From Branchiostoma floridae (Eukaryota > Chordata > Leptocardii > Amphioxiformes > Branchiostomatidae): a stretch of 64,000 nt of DNA. Numbering within the stretch: the first letter of the stretch is position 1; each line of letters starts with the position of its first letter. Made by a program: the position numbers and the translations under genes. Shown here in pieces: positions 52,401 through 55,429 of this stretch. Location: positions 21,274,187 to 21,338,186 of the forward strand of contig NC_049987.1 of the NCBI RefSeq assembly GCF_000003815.2. Reading direction: 5' to 3'. The notes beneath the pieces were generated by a model, which had not been told where the DNA came from, did not search any database, and saw only the letters and a program-made list of their open reading frames with translations.

Positions 52401-54034
52401 ACGTGGTGAATTTGCTAGAGTGATTTTACGAGGTAAGCCTAAGTTGAGTTCTTCTATGTGCTCCCCTGACCACAAACTATAAATGGGAACTGAAATATTC
52501 TTGACAAATAATGCTCAATAATCAATTTTCAAGCAGGATTTTCCATGAAAAAAAAGGAATTTTGTAAGTAGTTTGAAACATTGAAGTTGCAGCAAAAAGT
52601 GCAGCAATTTTGTTAGAAGGTTTATGTATTTTTTTTCACAAGAAAACAGGCCGCTAGTGATTTTGTAGTAATTGGGCAATGCAGTTTGCTACAACTTAAT
52701 GGCACCAACTATCCTTACTATGTTGAAGGTATTGTTTCTGGTCCAATAGGTATGGTTGGATTAGGATATAGGGATCGGGATTAGATCTATGCTTGAGTTT
52801 AGGATTAGAAGTTTCAAGGTTTAGGATCAGTATGTGGTTATATATTAATTACCTAAACTCCCTCCAACAATCCTTCCTGTACATGTGTTGTAGGCATTGT
52901 TTGTGGTGCGGTAGACGTTGTTGGGTTCAGATTACAGTTAGTAATAGGGATTTGGATTAGGATTGATTTAGGATTAGGGGTTTGAGAGGTTTAGGATGAG
53001 TTACAGTATGGTTAGTTACCTGAACTCCCTCCGACGATCCTTCCTGTGTTGTAGGCATTGTTTGTGGTGCCGTAGACGTTGTTGCTCGACTCGTACCACA
53101 TACAAAGCTCACTGCAGTTTGTCACAGCTAGCGGAATCGCGCCCGCCTGGCGGAGGTACGTCACCACGGTGGCGTCGCTCGTGGAAACGATGTCCTTCCT
53201 CGCTACCAGGCCTGATGTGTTGGGTAGTCCTGCCAGGGGGTAACCAAGGGATTTGTCAGGGTTACAAAAATATGTTGAAAAAATCTGACACAAAATGTCT
53301 CCTACTAGTCCTAGCCTGGATAACGGACCCCAGTACAATCTCAAAAAACAGCTATTCCGCACGATAGAGATAGAGATCGGGCTGGGGTCTGGTATATACG
53401 ATAAATGTCTCCCTTTTCCTTTAGTTTGTTGGACTTACATGTCTACTGTTCTTTACAGGTTGGAGATAACATTTGACTTGGCTGCAGATCGAGGGTGCCT
53501 AAACTTCTTCATTGGTAAGTATGCAGCTGCTATACAATGTTGTGTCAATGAATATGTTTAATGTGTTTGTGTGTCTATATGTGCCTGTTTGTGCAATGTA
53601 TATACAATATCTGTTACTAATTCTTATTAGGAAAAGCTTTAGGACAGTTGGAATTCATAACCACTTACAGTATCCTTACAACAAAAGATATAACTGAATG
53701 TCATCTGTGAAACAGCAGTGTTGATATTTTCAGTATCAGGACGGTATGTTAAATGCACAATGTCGCATTAATGTAATTGTAGTGGAGACATTGTTCAATA
53801 CAAAAAGGCCTCACCTTTTACTGTAAACGCCTCCTTGGCCGTGAAGGGCACGCCGAGAAGCGGCATACTCTCTACCGGATAGAGGTTGTTGGGATCGCCC
53901 GCGTCGAGCACGGTGTCGATGTCCCGCGCCTGTTCCTGCGCCTCCTCAAACCTGTCCGCCACCACCGCGTTGATGATGAAGTTGACATGTTGGATGCGAT
54001 CGATGTAGCTCTTGATAACTTCCTCACACTTCAC
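25007..54034 (-). CDS. FAAH2: Fatty-acid amide hydrolase 2-like amidase, seven exons, 5' end missing
   Basis: Gene-level entry; exons are 54034-53815, 53229-53020, 48203-48084, 47059-46905, 41980-41882, 26282-26112 and 25444-25007 (named A to G below). All junctions are GT-AG with matching phases (A/B, B/C and C/D phase 1; D/E, E/F and F/G phase 0), giving 1413 nt, 470 residues plus stop. Vertebrate FAAH2 is about 530 residues, so roughly 60 N-terminal residues (membrane segment region) are missing. Family knowledge: these serine hydrolases cleave fatty-acid amides such as anandamide and oleamide using a Ser-Ser-Lys triad. Seen here: the Lys in TAKEAF (exon A), the cis-Ser in GGSSGGEG (B/C junction), the nucleophile in GSDIGGSIR (C), and the C-terminal PFNFAYTG-type core (G). 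Introns measure 585, 4816, 1024, 4924, 15599 and 667 bp; the two largest after 4816 hold plus-strand genes. No exon upstream of A and no convincing poly(A) signal was found. Confidence 0.9.
25490..25592 (-). repeat. Truncated upstream copy of terminal exon G
   Basis: A tandem copy, offset 114 bp, of 25376-25478. It carries a good acceptor (GTTATTCTGCAG) and an open in-frame copy of EFVKWMFGKSEHTLPAIGLG followed by MTEL and a TGA. Splicing of exon F into this copy would end the protein about 120 residues early. It lies between exon F and true exon G, so splicing machinery meets it first. Confidence 0.85.
25750..25860 (-). mobile_element. tRNA-derived SINE fragment
   Basis: On the minus strand: CATGCATCACGGGTTCAAGT, CCCATCATCTAG (B box region) and TTGAGTGTCTTTTCCTCAAG, the same head-plus-body order as other SINEs in the window. 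Lies in the F-G intron. Confidence 0.5.
25883..26052. mobile_element. 170-bp palindromic MITE in the F-G intron of the FAAH2-like gene
   Basis: Terminal AATGGACCGATCC (25883-25895) and GGATCGGTCCATT (26040-26052) are perfect inverted repeats. Inner arms TCGAACACCTCC and GGAGGTGTTCGA flank the central palindrome AAAAATAGCTATTTTT. No clear target duplication. Confidence 0.8.
26112..26282 (-). CDS. FAAH2: FAAH2-like exon F
   Basis: 171 nt, phase 0 at both ends. Acceptor GACCTTGCAG, donor TATAAG/GTAAGG. It encodes VVTHVEKELGVKVQEVKMEK then LKYSFQIWTAMMS and ends NPVNPYK; family members have 'MKYSFQLWIAMMS' here. A palindromic MITE-like element lies just downstream in the F-G intron (25883-26052). 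Confidence 0.88.
27440..27690. repeat. CTATGTTCCRACACCCC foldback repeat upstream of LRR receptor 1
   Basis: Left arm repeats ACCCCTATATGTTCCGACAC-like units; the right arm repeats the reverse, TGTTGGAACATAGGG, several times. About 15-20-bp degenerate units. The family recurs at 29890-30660. Confidence 0.75.
27715..27834 (+). other. Untranslated 5' exon of LRR receptor 1 (3' boundary supported)
   Basis: Conservation with 32590-32719, upstream of the paralogue, covers AATGTGACTGAAGC, GCAGC..GTCTGT, the ACT(G)CxGA..ATxTC stretch and the end TGTGAYCCAG/GTGAGAC, a strong donor. The matching acceptor is TGCTTTTCCAG just before the ATG at 28181. No useful ORF spans it, so I read it as a noncoding first (or internal 5' UTR) exon. 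The 5' limit is uncertain. Confidence 0.6.
27885..27995 (+). mobile_element. tRNA-derived SINE fragment
   Basis: GAGTTCAAATCCATGGCAGG (B box) followed by GTGCTCTTGGGAAAGGCACT, matching the body of the SINE at 30051-30565. Lies in the 5' UTR intron of LRR receptor 1. Confidence 0.55.
28181..29866 (+). CDS. LRR type-I membrane receptor 1, single coding exon
   Basis: 561 residues. Hydrophobic signal peptide (about 1-23), cysteine-rich LRR N-cap (25-36, CxxxC...CNC), about eight LRRs (50-235) with LxxLxLxxNxI spacing, LRR C-cap (NPWQCDCRMLPF at 250-261, closing Cys near 277 and 299), a Ser/Thr/Pro-rich stalk (301-415), one transmembrane helix (about 430-451) and a basic-start cytoplasmic tail with Tyr503, 518, 540 (YQNV, a YxNx Grb2-type motif) and 556 (YETL). 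The ATG lies 5 bases after an acceptor-like TTTTCCAG, fed by an untranslated exon near 27.7-27.8 kb. It is nested antisense in the F-E intron of the FAAH2-like gene. The ligand is unknown; amphioxus-type LRR receptors are often immune or adhesion proteins, but nothing here decides that. It differs from its paralogue by one extra LRR and the long stalk. Confidence 0.9.
   Translation: MSAKLKRLLVLLLIILKETGLTTPCSSSCSSSCNCGSRGLNSVPQFLPISITYLTLSDNEITTVRQYDFTRYKALETLNLMYNQISSISSKAFYNATTIRKIRLYMNQLTSLRVHMFEGLENLQTLELRWNGMNNIEAGTFNSTPKLQTLDLSYNSISIIAADIFTNLPQFSSLDLSYNSISTIEADAFVNLPQFSSLDLSYNRMNTFPVGLFSNLTVSNIDIENNQIETLPPMAYDILASISTSNLGSNPWQCDCRMLPFKQKMTGSYLFEYTITCAGPGSFQGKSLLQDVNPEDLICVETTASPRPSTSSPVVQPGVSTSLLSTFSKTFSTTHNAVSTPGLSTVSPSPSDNVEKSTSTVQRSSTTLMTSVTHIADSTPSLSDPAKSSQGLPSTTPRPTSASTHVQPKLTEIKPGPSLVWFSLPSFLNGLLGAAVLLVGLFIICAIILTIRCIHKRRTREAPSSQNSTVSFANTNLPSAVTISGQVQTGQDRSSTATSTGGYSDVIPSQPGLRQNLYRTDEQGNQIPPPANGSGSRAGYQNVSAAAHGAVAPNHYETLMH
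29890..30665. repeat. CTATGTTCC foldback repeat in the LRR receptor 1 3' region, split by a SINE
   Basis: Left arm (29900-30040) repeats CCCTATGTTC..; right arm (30595-30660) reads GGAACATAAAGGTG and AACATATAGGGGCA. The SINE 30051-30565 interrupts it. Confidence 0.75.
30051..30565 (-). mobile_element. Full-length tRNA-derived SINE with 10-bp target duplication
   Basis: Flanked by perfect GTTCTGATAT repeats (30041-30050 and 30566-30575). Read on the minus strand it starts with a tRNA-like head: GTGGCACGATCGTCAGCGCG (A-box region) and GGGTTCGAATCC (B box), then a body with TTGTGCCCTTGGGAAAGGCA and ends (CAA)n-like (GCCAACAACAAC). It inserted into the CTATGTTC foldback repeat downstream of LRR receptor 1. 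Confidence 0.85.
31624..31629 (+). terminator. Poly(A) signal of LRR receptor 1
   Basis: AATAAA inside CCATCAATAAAGTTTCAGTC, with the equivalent TTATCAATAAAGTTTCTGTC after the paralogue at 35868-35873. Conservation in the two duplicated copies supports it. It implies a 3' UTR of about 1.8 kb including a SINE and the foldback repeat. Confidence 0.6.
31660..31868. mobile_element. Decayed MITE, TACTGTAAATGCA family
   Basis: GGCGCTACCACAACGTTTAA, TTTTCCCGCTACCGAGAAAT and ATCCCTGCAACTTAAAAACA follow the order seen in the right half of the 40842 copy, and GATGGCCGCTTAACTGCC resembles its left part. CpGs are largely decayed to TG/CA. Confidence 0.6.
32590..32719 (+). other. Untranslated 5' exon of LRR receptor 2
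   Basis: Counterpart of 27715-27834, ending GTGATCCAG/GTGAGACC at 32719. The acceptor is at 33456 before GCAAAATGAAG. The intron contains the assembly gap 32762-32861. No long ORF crosses it. Confidence 0.6.
32762..32861. other. Assembly gap (100 N)
   Basis: A run of exactly 100 N in the intron of LRR receptor 2. The round size suggests a placeholder of unknown true length. Confidence 0.98.
33025..33120 (+). repeat. Possible SINE body fragment
   Basis: AAAGTCAGGTACCCATTTGT then TTACACCTGGGTGAAGTGAG, a string typical of tRNA-SINE bodies; a related GTCAGGTACC..TTACACCTGA occurs at 48590-48622. No head is visible. Confidence 0.35.
33461..34864 (+). CDS. LRR type-I membrane receptor 2, paralogue of the gene at 28181
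   Basis: 467 residues from the ATG at 33461; the upstream ATG at 33413 lies before the acceptor TTTTGTTCAG and would be intronic. Signal peptide (1-18), cysteine-rich N-cap (21-32), LRRs (about 46-212), C-cap (NPWQCDCRMLPF at 225-236, later Cys at 252 and 274), a short linker, transmembrane helix (about 303-329) and a tail with EYEDI (Tyr392), GYEEM (Tyr416, a YxxM PI3K-type motif), VVYQNG (Tyr435, YxNx) and PHYYQPL. Ectodomain cap and signal sequence are very close to the first gene, but the tail differs in its motifs and the long Ser/Thr stalk is missing. Nested antisense in the same FAAH2-like intron. Predicted surface receptor, ligand unknown. Confidence 0.9.
   Translation: MKRLLVLLLITLKETGATTACSSISCSSTYCNCAAQGLNSVPQLLPTNMDYVILYGNEITALWQYDFLRYWHLLVLDLGYNQISSIDSEAFYNMTILYDLRLHGNQLTSLRVNMFAGLDNLEVLHLYNNDISSIEIGTFSSTPKLATLVLRQNSISAIAAGTLSNLSRFRSLDLSNNRINNFPVDLLANLSTLSHLDMENNQMETLLPMAYEIMTSVSTTNLGSNPWQCDCRMLPFRQRMTGYYFFEYSITCAGPGSFQGKSLLYDIFPEDLTCEPTTSSAHTNVTSLPYSMCGPDSLELKVLFLPVFLSAFLGVLAATLFVCAIFFAIRCTKKIRTRNTSSSTHVDPSAGEPSVVFTNTNTTATATIDIGGHGQTGQDNRVVGSNIVTGEYEDISRQSGSGSGHRQQALHSGQGYEEMAPSLPPRNAAGPQVVYQNGSDSEGAHSADAPHYYQPLRRNFRQCETAH
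35868..35873 (+). terminator. Poly(A) signal of LRR receptor 2
   Basis: AATAAA in TTTATCAATAAAGTTTCTGT, conserved in position with the signal at 31624. It gives a 3' UTR of about 1.0 kb. Confidence 0.6.
35959..35987. repeat. (ATC)n microsatellite
   Basis: CATCATCATCATCATCATCA just downstream of the LRR receptor 2 poly(A) region. Confidence 0.9.
35990..37610. other. Intron sequence (FAAH2-like F-E), no gene recognised
   Basis: CpG-poor intron with one 19-bp triple repeat. A short inverted pair flanks 36499-36628 (ACCCTTAAACTGCCA and TGGCAGTTTAAGGGTT), a likely small foldback element. Confidence 0.5.
36379..36435. repeat. 19-bp tandem repeat, three copies
   Basis: ATACACTGTTAGGACAGAC repeated three times without a mismatch. 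Confidence 0.95.
37616..39870 (-). mobile_element. 5'-truncated non-LTR retrotransposon with near-complete reverse transcriptase
   Basis: Minus-strand frame 39625-37952 (557 residues) carries the RT core: [77 protein letters not shown], the catalytic FADDTN and the thumb LGVLIDDRLTWKPHI, then the C-terminal YPYLIYCNIVWGNAY. An upstream frame (39855-39577) continues the linker (NPTPLSESTYKVYKNKLNH) in another phase, so there is about a one-base frameshift near 39660-39690. The endonuclease domain is absent. The 3' end is AATAAATAAACAAACAAGTC on the minus strand (about 37616). It sits in the F-E intron of the FAAH2-like gene in the gene's own orientation. It is probably no longer mobile. Confidence 0.9.
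40131..40425. mobile_element. Non-autonomous hAT-type MITE with 8-bp target duplication
   Basis: Terminal inverted repeat CAGTGTTCTAGCCAGCT (40131-40147) against AGCTGGCTAGAACCCTG (40409-40425), continuing weakly inward (CCGTC..GGATTTTG / CAAAATTCCGTC). Perfect 8-bp direct repeats GATAAGGT flank it at 40123-40130 and 40426-40433. An 8-bp duplication and CAG(T/G)G termini are typical of hAT transposons. No coding capacity. Confidence 0.88.
40842..41044. mobile_element. Palindromic MITE, TACTGTAAATGCA family
   Basis: TACTGTAAATGCA (40842-40854) is the exact reverse complement of the right end TGCATTTACAGTA (41032-41044). Internal arms TTTGCGGTGG.. and CACCGTGAAAAC.. also pair. Possible TA target duplication (TA/CTGTAAATG...CATTTACAG/TA). 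Family copies at 757-948 and about 31660-31868. Confidence 0.8.
41455..41790 (+). mobile_element. tRNA-derived SINE copy
   Basis: TCCAGTGATAAGAGAGACAG (A-box region) and GAGTTCAAATCCCGGCTGTG (B box) form a tRNA-like head; the body runs on through AGCCAATTGGTTATTTGCCT to about 41790. Lies in the F-E intron, 90 bp short of exon E. Confidence 0.6.
41882..41980 (-). CDS. FAAH2: FAAH2-like exon E
   Basis: 99 nt, phase 0 at both ends. Acceptor GTACCACGCAG, donor AAGATG/GTGAGTG. It encodes VDLKALNFYSIEDDGG, SWLCTAVDPELKQAQKM; family members have a comparable 'L.FY..E.DGGS' stretch after the catalytic domain block. No duplicated copy was seen beside it. It is the last exon before the large intron that holds both LRR genes. 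Confidence 0.85.
42500..44392 (+). CDS. TRIM-NHL type RING E3 ubiquitin ligase, intron-less coding region
   Basis: 630 residues. RING finger C3HC4 with C16, C19, C31, H33, C36, C39, C52, C55; B-box type 2 with C100, H103, C112, C115, C120, C123, H128, H131; coiled coil about 140-255; a Pro/Thr-rich linker (265-310); then NHL-type beta-propeller repeats (about 325-625) with recurring 'P.GIAV...G.I.VAD..N.RIQV' units. No filamin domain separates the coiled coil from the NHL repeats, so TRIM56/TRIM32-like or an expanded invertebrate group is more likely than TRIM2/3/71. Start context ACAAAATGGCG is favourable. Expected to ubiquitinate substrates recognised by the propeller; substrate unknown. 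Nested antisense in the E-D intron of the FAAH2-like gene; poly(A) signals at 45442 and 45487. Confidence 0.92.
   Translation: MATAQSSLTIEEDVTCTICLEMFTRPKMLPCQHTFCQECLQVLAAKEATFECPYCRLPVNLPSEGVEGLPDNRLIASLCERLKKQELSEETREEFEGNRCSFHPSQQVQLYCKPCNLPVCELCLEETHDSHLTTTIVRGAKDRKPKIQALIKDGRNIMETYSDLSKQEEALNEQKQQTDRSINLACNQMVQKLMQRRDHLLSESEQNHIKTLEKIQSGRVLRKELSDACDQAELAMEHGGIRLLRQENILTKVVGKHQLAGKAAPTPVQAQPAVFQPTDTPVPILGHVTIPSPPSASSNTATRETGQAVKHIYQNRKFTGTQGPKIDEYNNPTGIAVSEEGEIFVADQKNRRIQVITLHQDGLSSGRQFPTVLPDGQKMAPHDIAIDSEENLWVVGGVNSANFAVQYNKQGIWVLRMIELQYTRWIRGIALDTRRNHILITQTTGEKDDMHGEVLVFTPEGVLLKTVGAKDHGKWKKLRQLVGPGGGYRRMKHPLYITVDRDGNILVSDCGNNCIHVYNEDGQFLFKFGVGQLQDPRGICIDKSGNIIVADKKNRQSELFNSKGKFLRYINVVSCKRTALIGEGIISLYSPLDVDKVVPQAVAVTKQGHLVVTDCVHHQVVMYEGDIGCK
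44700..44771. other. Long hairpin in the 3' UTR of the TRIM-NHL gene
   Basis: Left arm 44700-44718 (GACTAGAGTTCTGCCTCTC) is perfectly complementary to 44753-44771 (GAGAGGCAGAACTCTAGTC). The inner arms (CGCTACATGTAG and CTACATATGGCAG) pair imperfectly, leaving about a 6-base loop CCGATG. Just downstream is TGATGAG...TGACATCGAAATGTAAGC, a layout reminiscent of Penelope-like retroelement ends, but this is only a resemblance. Confidence 0.8.
45487..45492 (+). terminator. Likely poly(A) signal of the TRIM-NHL gene
   Basis: AATAAA in TTTATTTATCAATAAAGATT, similar to the context of the LRR gene signals (ATCAATAAAG). A second AATAAA lies at 45442. A truncated LINE begins about 10-20 bases downstream. 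Confidence 0.5.
45505..46290 (+). mobile_element. 5'-truncated non-LTR retrotransposon (reverse-transcriptase C-terminal part)
   Basis: An open frame ending at 46064 encodes a typical LINE RT thumb and C-terminus: VLGLHVQKDLRWDKQVDQM, KLYLLKRLRKF, TIYTGYIRPILEYAAPAWSP and ERIQKRACRIILG. The frame is open from the left edge, where it is cut off. The 3' tail runs through AATAAAG(TCATCATCATCATCATCAA) at about 46265-46290. CpG-rich compared with its surroundings, consistent with a young insertion. CR1/Rex/L2-like class by motif; family not determined. Confidence 0.85.
46905..47059 (-). CDS. FAAH2: FAAH2-like exon D
   Basis: 155 nt, phase 1 in, phase 0 out. Acceptor CATGTTTCAG, donor GAGAAG/GTTTGT (a weak-looking donor). 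It encodes IVSNQGQFPNAVG, then VTGPMCRFAEDLLPMLKIMA and GPSTVQLKLEEK, which align with the family block after the nucleophile (family members have NKGQFP and TGPMCRYAEDL). Three truncated copies of the acceptor side lie upstream of it in the intron. Confidence 0.9.
47113..47219 (-). repeat. Truncated copy D2 of exon D with intact acceptor
   Basis: The acceptor TTTCAG lies before GTATTGTGTCGAACCAGG (exon start at 47217), 158 bp from the true exon start. The frame is intact through VSNQGQFPNAVGQRTEFLV and CRFAEDL, then departs (SPYMCIPHS). No matching donor is visible. The near-identity to exon D over about 100 bp marks this as a recent duplication. Confidence 0.85.
47278..47341 (-). repeat. 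Truncated copy D3 of exon D boundary
   Basis: The reverse strand reads TGTTTCAG/GTATTGTGTTGAACCAGC (start 47339), then GCAGGGTCAGTTCCCCAACG and CTGTAGGACACAGTTC. The match covers about 60 bp with a small insertion (GCGCTG) that breaks the NQGQF reading. It is offset 122 bp from D2. Confidence 0.75.
47432..47493 (-). repeat. Truncated copy D4 of exon D boundary
   Basis: The reverse strand reads TGTTTCAG/GTATTGTGTCAAACCAGG (start 47491), then GTCAGTTTTCCAACGCTG and GGGACAGAGGACAGAG. It is offset 152 bp from D3. The intervening sequence includes TTGCAAACAG and TGGGAACT-type strings also seen near D2 and D3, so the repeat unit includes intron. Confidence 0.75.
48084..48203 (-). CDS. FAAH2: FAAH2-like exon C (nucleophile Ser, amidase signature)
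   Basis: 120 nt, phase 1 at both ends. Acceptor ATGTTTTACAG, donor CCTCAG/GTGAGG. It encodes GEGCILAAGGSVMGVGSDIG then GSIRMPAFFNGIFGHKPTS, the centre of the amidase signature; the Ser of GGSIR is the nucleophile. Of the three acceptor-bearing copies of this exon, only this one is full length with a donor in frame with the next exon. It follows GGSSG of exon B without loss of frame. Confidence 0.93.
48252..48330 (-). repeat. Second, 3'-truncated copy of amidase-signature exon C
   Basis: A tandem copy offset 125 bp from the true exon. Its acceptor (ATCTTTCACAG, exon start at 48328) is intact, and the reading frame is open through GEGCILAAGG and GSDIGGSIR, including the nucleophile Ser. It then diverges and reaches a stop four codons on (RCQV, stop), although a GT follows CAG at 48252-48246. 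It could act as a decoy or cryptic exon, or be inert. The high identity to the true exon, including synonymous sites, suggests a recent copy. Confidence 0.85.
48620..48700 (-). repeat. Third, decayed copy of exon C boundary
   Basis: The reverse strand reads CCCTACAG/GTCTTGAG, then GCATCCTGGCAGCAGGGGG and GGGGTCAGACATCGGGG. The match to exon C is clear, but a deletion removes part of the VMGVG stretch and shifts the frame. The ACACCTGATAAATATA side matches the intron next to the second copy, so the same repeat unit is involved. Unrelated, SINE-like sequence (about 48360-48600) separates it from the second copy. Confidence 0.7.
48859..48958. other. Assembly gap (100 N)
   Basis: Exactly 100 N in the B-C intron of the FAAH2-like gene, about 160 bp beyond the third exon C copy. 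True length unknown. Confidence 0.98.
49000..52680. other. Intron sequence (FAAH2-like B-C), no gene recognised
   Basis: AT-rich and CpG-poor with short ORFs only. Confidence 0.5.
52684..52930 (-). repeat. Two decayed copies of the exon B 3' end with donor site
   Basis: On the plus strand, ACCTAAACTCCCTCCAACAA (52851-52870) and what follows match the end of exon B (from 53019), including GGCATTGTTTGTGGTGC and GTAGACGTTGTTG. The copied exon would end at 52853 followed by GTAATT, so a donor is retained; the offset to the true donor is 167 bp. A third, more diverged copy lies at about 52690-52750 (ATCCTTACTATGTTGAAGG and on). Between copies runs TTAGGATTAG-rich intron sequence. The copies lack the upstream part of the exon and any acceptor. 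Confidence 0.8.
53020..53229 (-). CDS. FAAH2: FAAH2-like exon B (cis-Ser)
   Basis: 210 nt, phase 1 at both ends. Acceptor CCCCTGGCAG, donor TTCAG/GTAACT. It encodes GLPNTSG, then the family-typical TNCSELCMWYESSNNVYG, and ends IVGGSSG where the amidase signature begins. The serine in GGSSG is the cis-Ser of the Ser-Ser-Lys triad. The 3' end of this exon together with its donor site is repeated, with decay, further into the intron (see 52684-52930). Confidence 0.9.
53815..54034 (-). CDS. FAAH2: FAAH2-like exon A (catalytic Lys)
   Basis: 220 nt. Acceptor TGATGCAG before GTGAAGTGTGAG, donor AAAG/GTGAGG. It begins in phase 0 with VKCEEVIKSYIDRI and ends VPFTAKEAFTVK plus the first base of a Gly codon. 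The Lys in TAKEAF is the expected triad Lys. The segment VNFIINAVVADRFEEAQEQA matches the alpha-helical region before the amidase core in family members. The exon is strikingly richer in G, C and CpG than the introns on both sides. The preceding coding exon should end in phase 0 and lie at a higher coordinate; I could not find it in the window. Confidence 0.88.
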
Positions 54035-54690
54035 CTGCATCAACATCAAACAATCAAATGTTTTTTTTATTAATGAAAAGTAAGAATGTTGCAACCATAG
54101 ACTGAATCATGCCAAAACATCTTTGCATTAAAACAAGTTCAAAATACTAATCAGGCATGAAGTTGATTAATTGAAAAATATTTCACATTTAAATTTAGGA
54201 AGTAACACTTATTCTGTAAAATTGTCATCTGGCAAATTTTTATTTTGGGTTTAATATAAATGGCAACAAAGCAGGAAAAGGAGTTAGAATGGCCTGTGAT
54301 GAATTCAGGCTGTTACTAGTACAGAGCTCAAGAGTCTTTGTGCACAATTATCTGTACAAGAAAAAATATTCCTGCACCATTCTTACCTAAAAGTAGAGGG
54401 GGCAGGCAGGGAGATATCATGACATATGAAAATATGTTATAGAATATCATCATGGTATATCAGATGGTTTACATTTATGTCTGTCACTCTGTGTAAATTT
54501 CTTAATGATACGTTATAGAATATTATGGTGTATAATATGGTTTACATTTGGTTCCATGCTTGACAGTGAAGACTATCAGTCCAGTGATGAATATGTACCA
54601 ACCCATGAGGTAACCTGAATTACCCAGGACATTTCCATCAGGCTGTCTGTGTGAGAGGTGTAAATGGAGACAGATGTGTGTCGGGAGTGA

Positions 54691-54818
54691 CCTTAGGGGG
54701 CAGAACATATCCAGGGACAGCCCATATATTATCCTTACGGGGGCAGGACACATCCAGGGACAGCACATTAATTATCCTTACAGGGCAGGACACATCCAGG
54801 GACAGCCCATTAATTACT
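54691..54818. repeat. About 43-bp tandem repeat, three copies
   Basis: Units CCTTA(g)GGGGCAGRACAYAT then CCAGGGACAGCNCATTAATTAT. The minus-strand ORFs over it are repeat artefacts. Lies upstream of FAAH2-like exon A. Confidence 0.9.
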
Positions 54819-55309
54819 GACTGCATTGATTTCTGATTAAATATGACGTATCATTCCATGATGGGATCAGGACCACACACACTGAACTTTCTGGGTGTTC
54901 TCATTTGCTCAATTCCGGCTTATTCTTAGAAATAAAATAACTACTGCTGCTTCTAACCGAAGTTTCCAACTGGAAGGAATCTTTCTGCTTCTGATATGGG
55001 ACATTGTGCACTCTTACTTCTTACAAATCTTGGGTCTACAGTAGATGCCATCTGAAGGGCATTTGTAAATGATGTCACAGCTGTCATGCTGTTAGGTTCA
55101 AATTCTCATATCCATAAACTTGATGTGTGACTTTTTAAAATGTAAGGCCAGATTTGGCAACTTCTGGCCTTCAGTTGATCCTTTTCGTATTCGTTCCGGT
55201 AATGCGGATAATAACTTAACCTTCCAGCATGGCAGACAATACTCCTGTATTAGCCATGTGAGAGAATAACACTAGAAAACCAGACTTTCTTTAATTTGTA
55301 TTGTTTATG

Positions 55310-55420
55310 TGTTTGTCAGCAGGGCTAGCCCTTTGTAATAGCCATAGGCTAGTTGGGCAGCCCTGGCTGTGTGTTCGGTGCAGCCAAACCAATAAATAAA
55401 TAAATAAATAAATAAAACCA
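55310..55420 (+). mobile_element. 3' tail of a truncated retroelement
   Basis: GGCTAGTTGGGCAGCCCTGG, TGTGTTCGGTGCAGCCAAAC then (CAATAAATAAATAAATAAA)n at 55390-55418. A unique end plus short-repeat tail is typical of a non-LTR element stopped early in reverse transcription. Confidence 0.55.
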
Positions 55421-55429
55421 GACTATAGC

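Noticed and set aside
52730-53005. TTAGGATTAGGG-like strings as interstitial telomere repeats
   Set aside because: Irregular TTAGGAT/TTTAGGAT units within the exon B boundary repeat, not tandem TTAGGG.
52996-53367. 123-codon plus-strand ORF
   Set aside because: Antisense shadow of FAAH2-like exon B.
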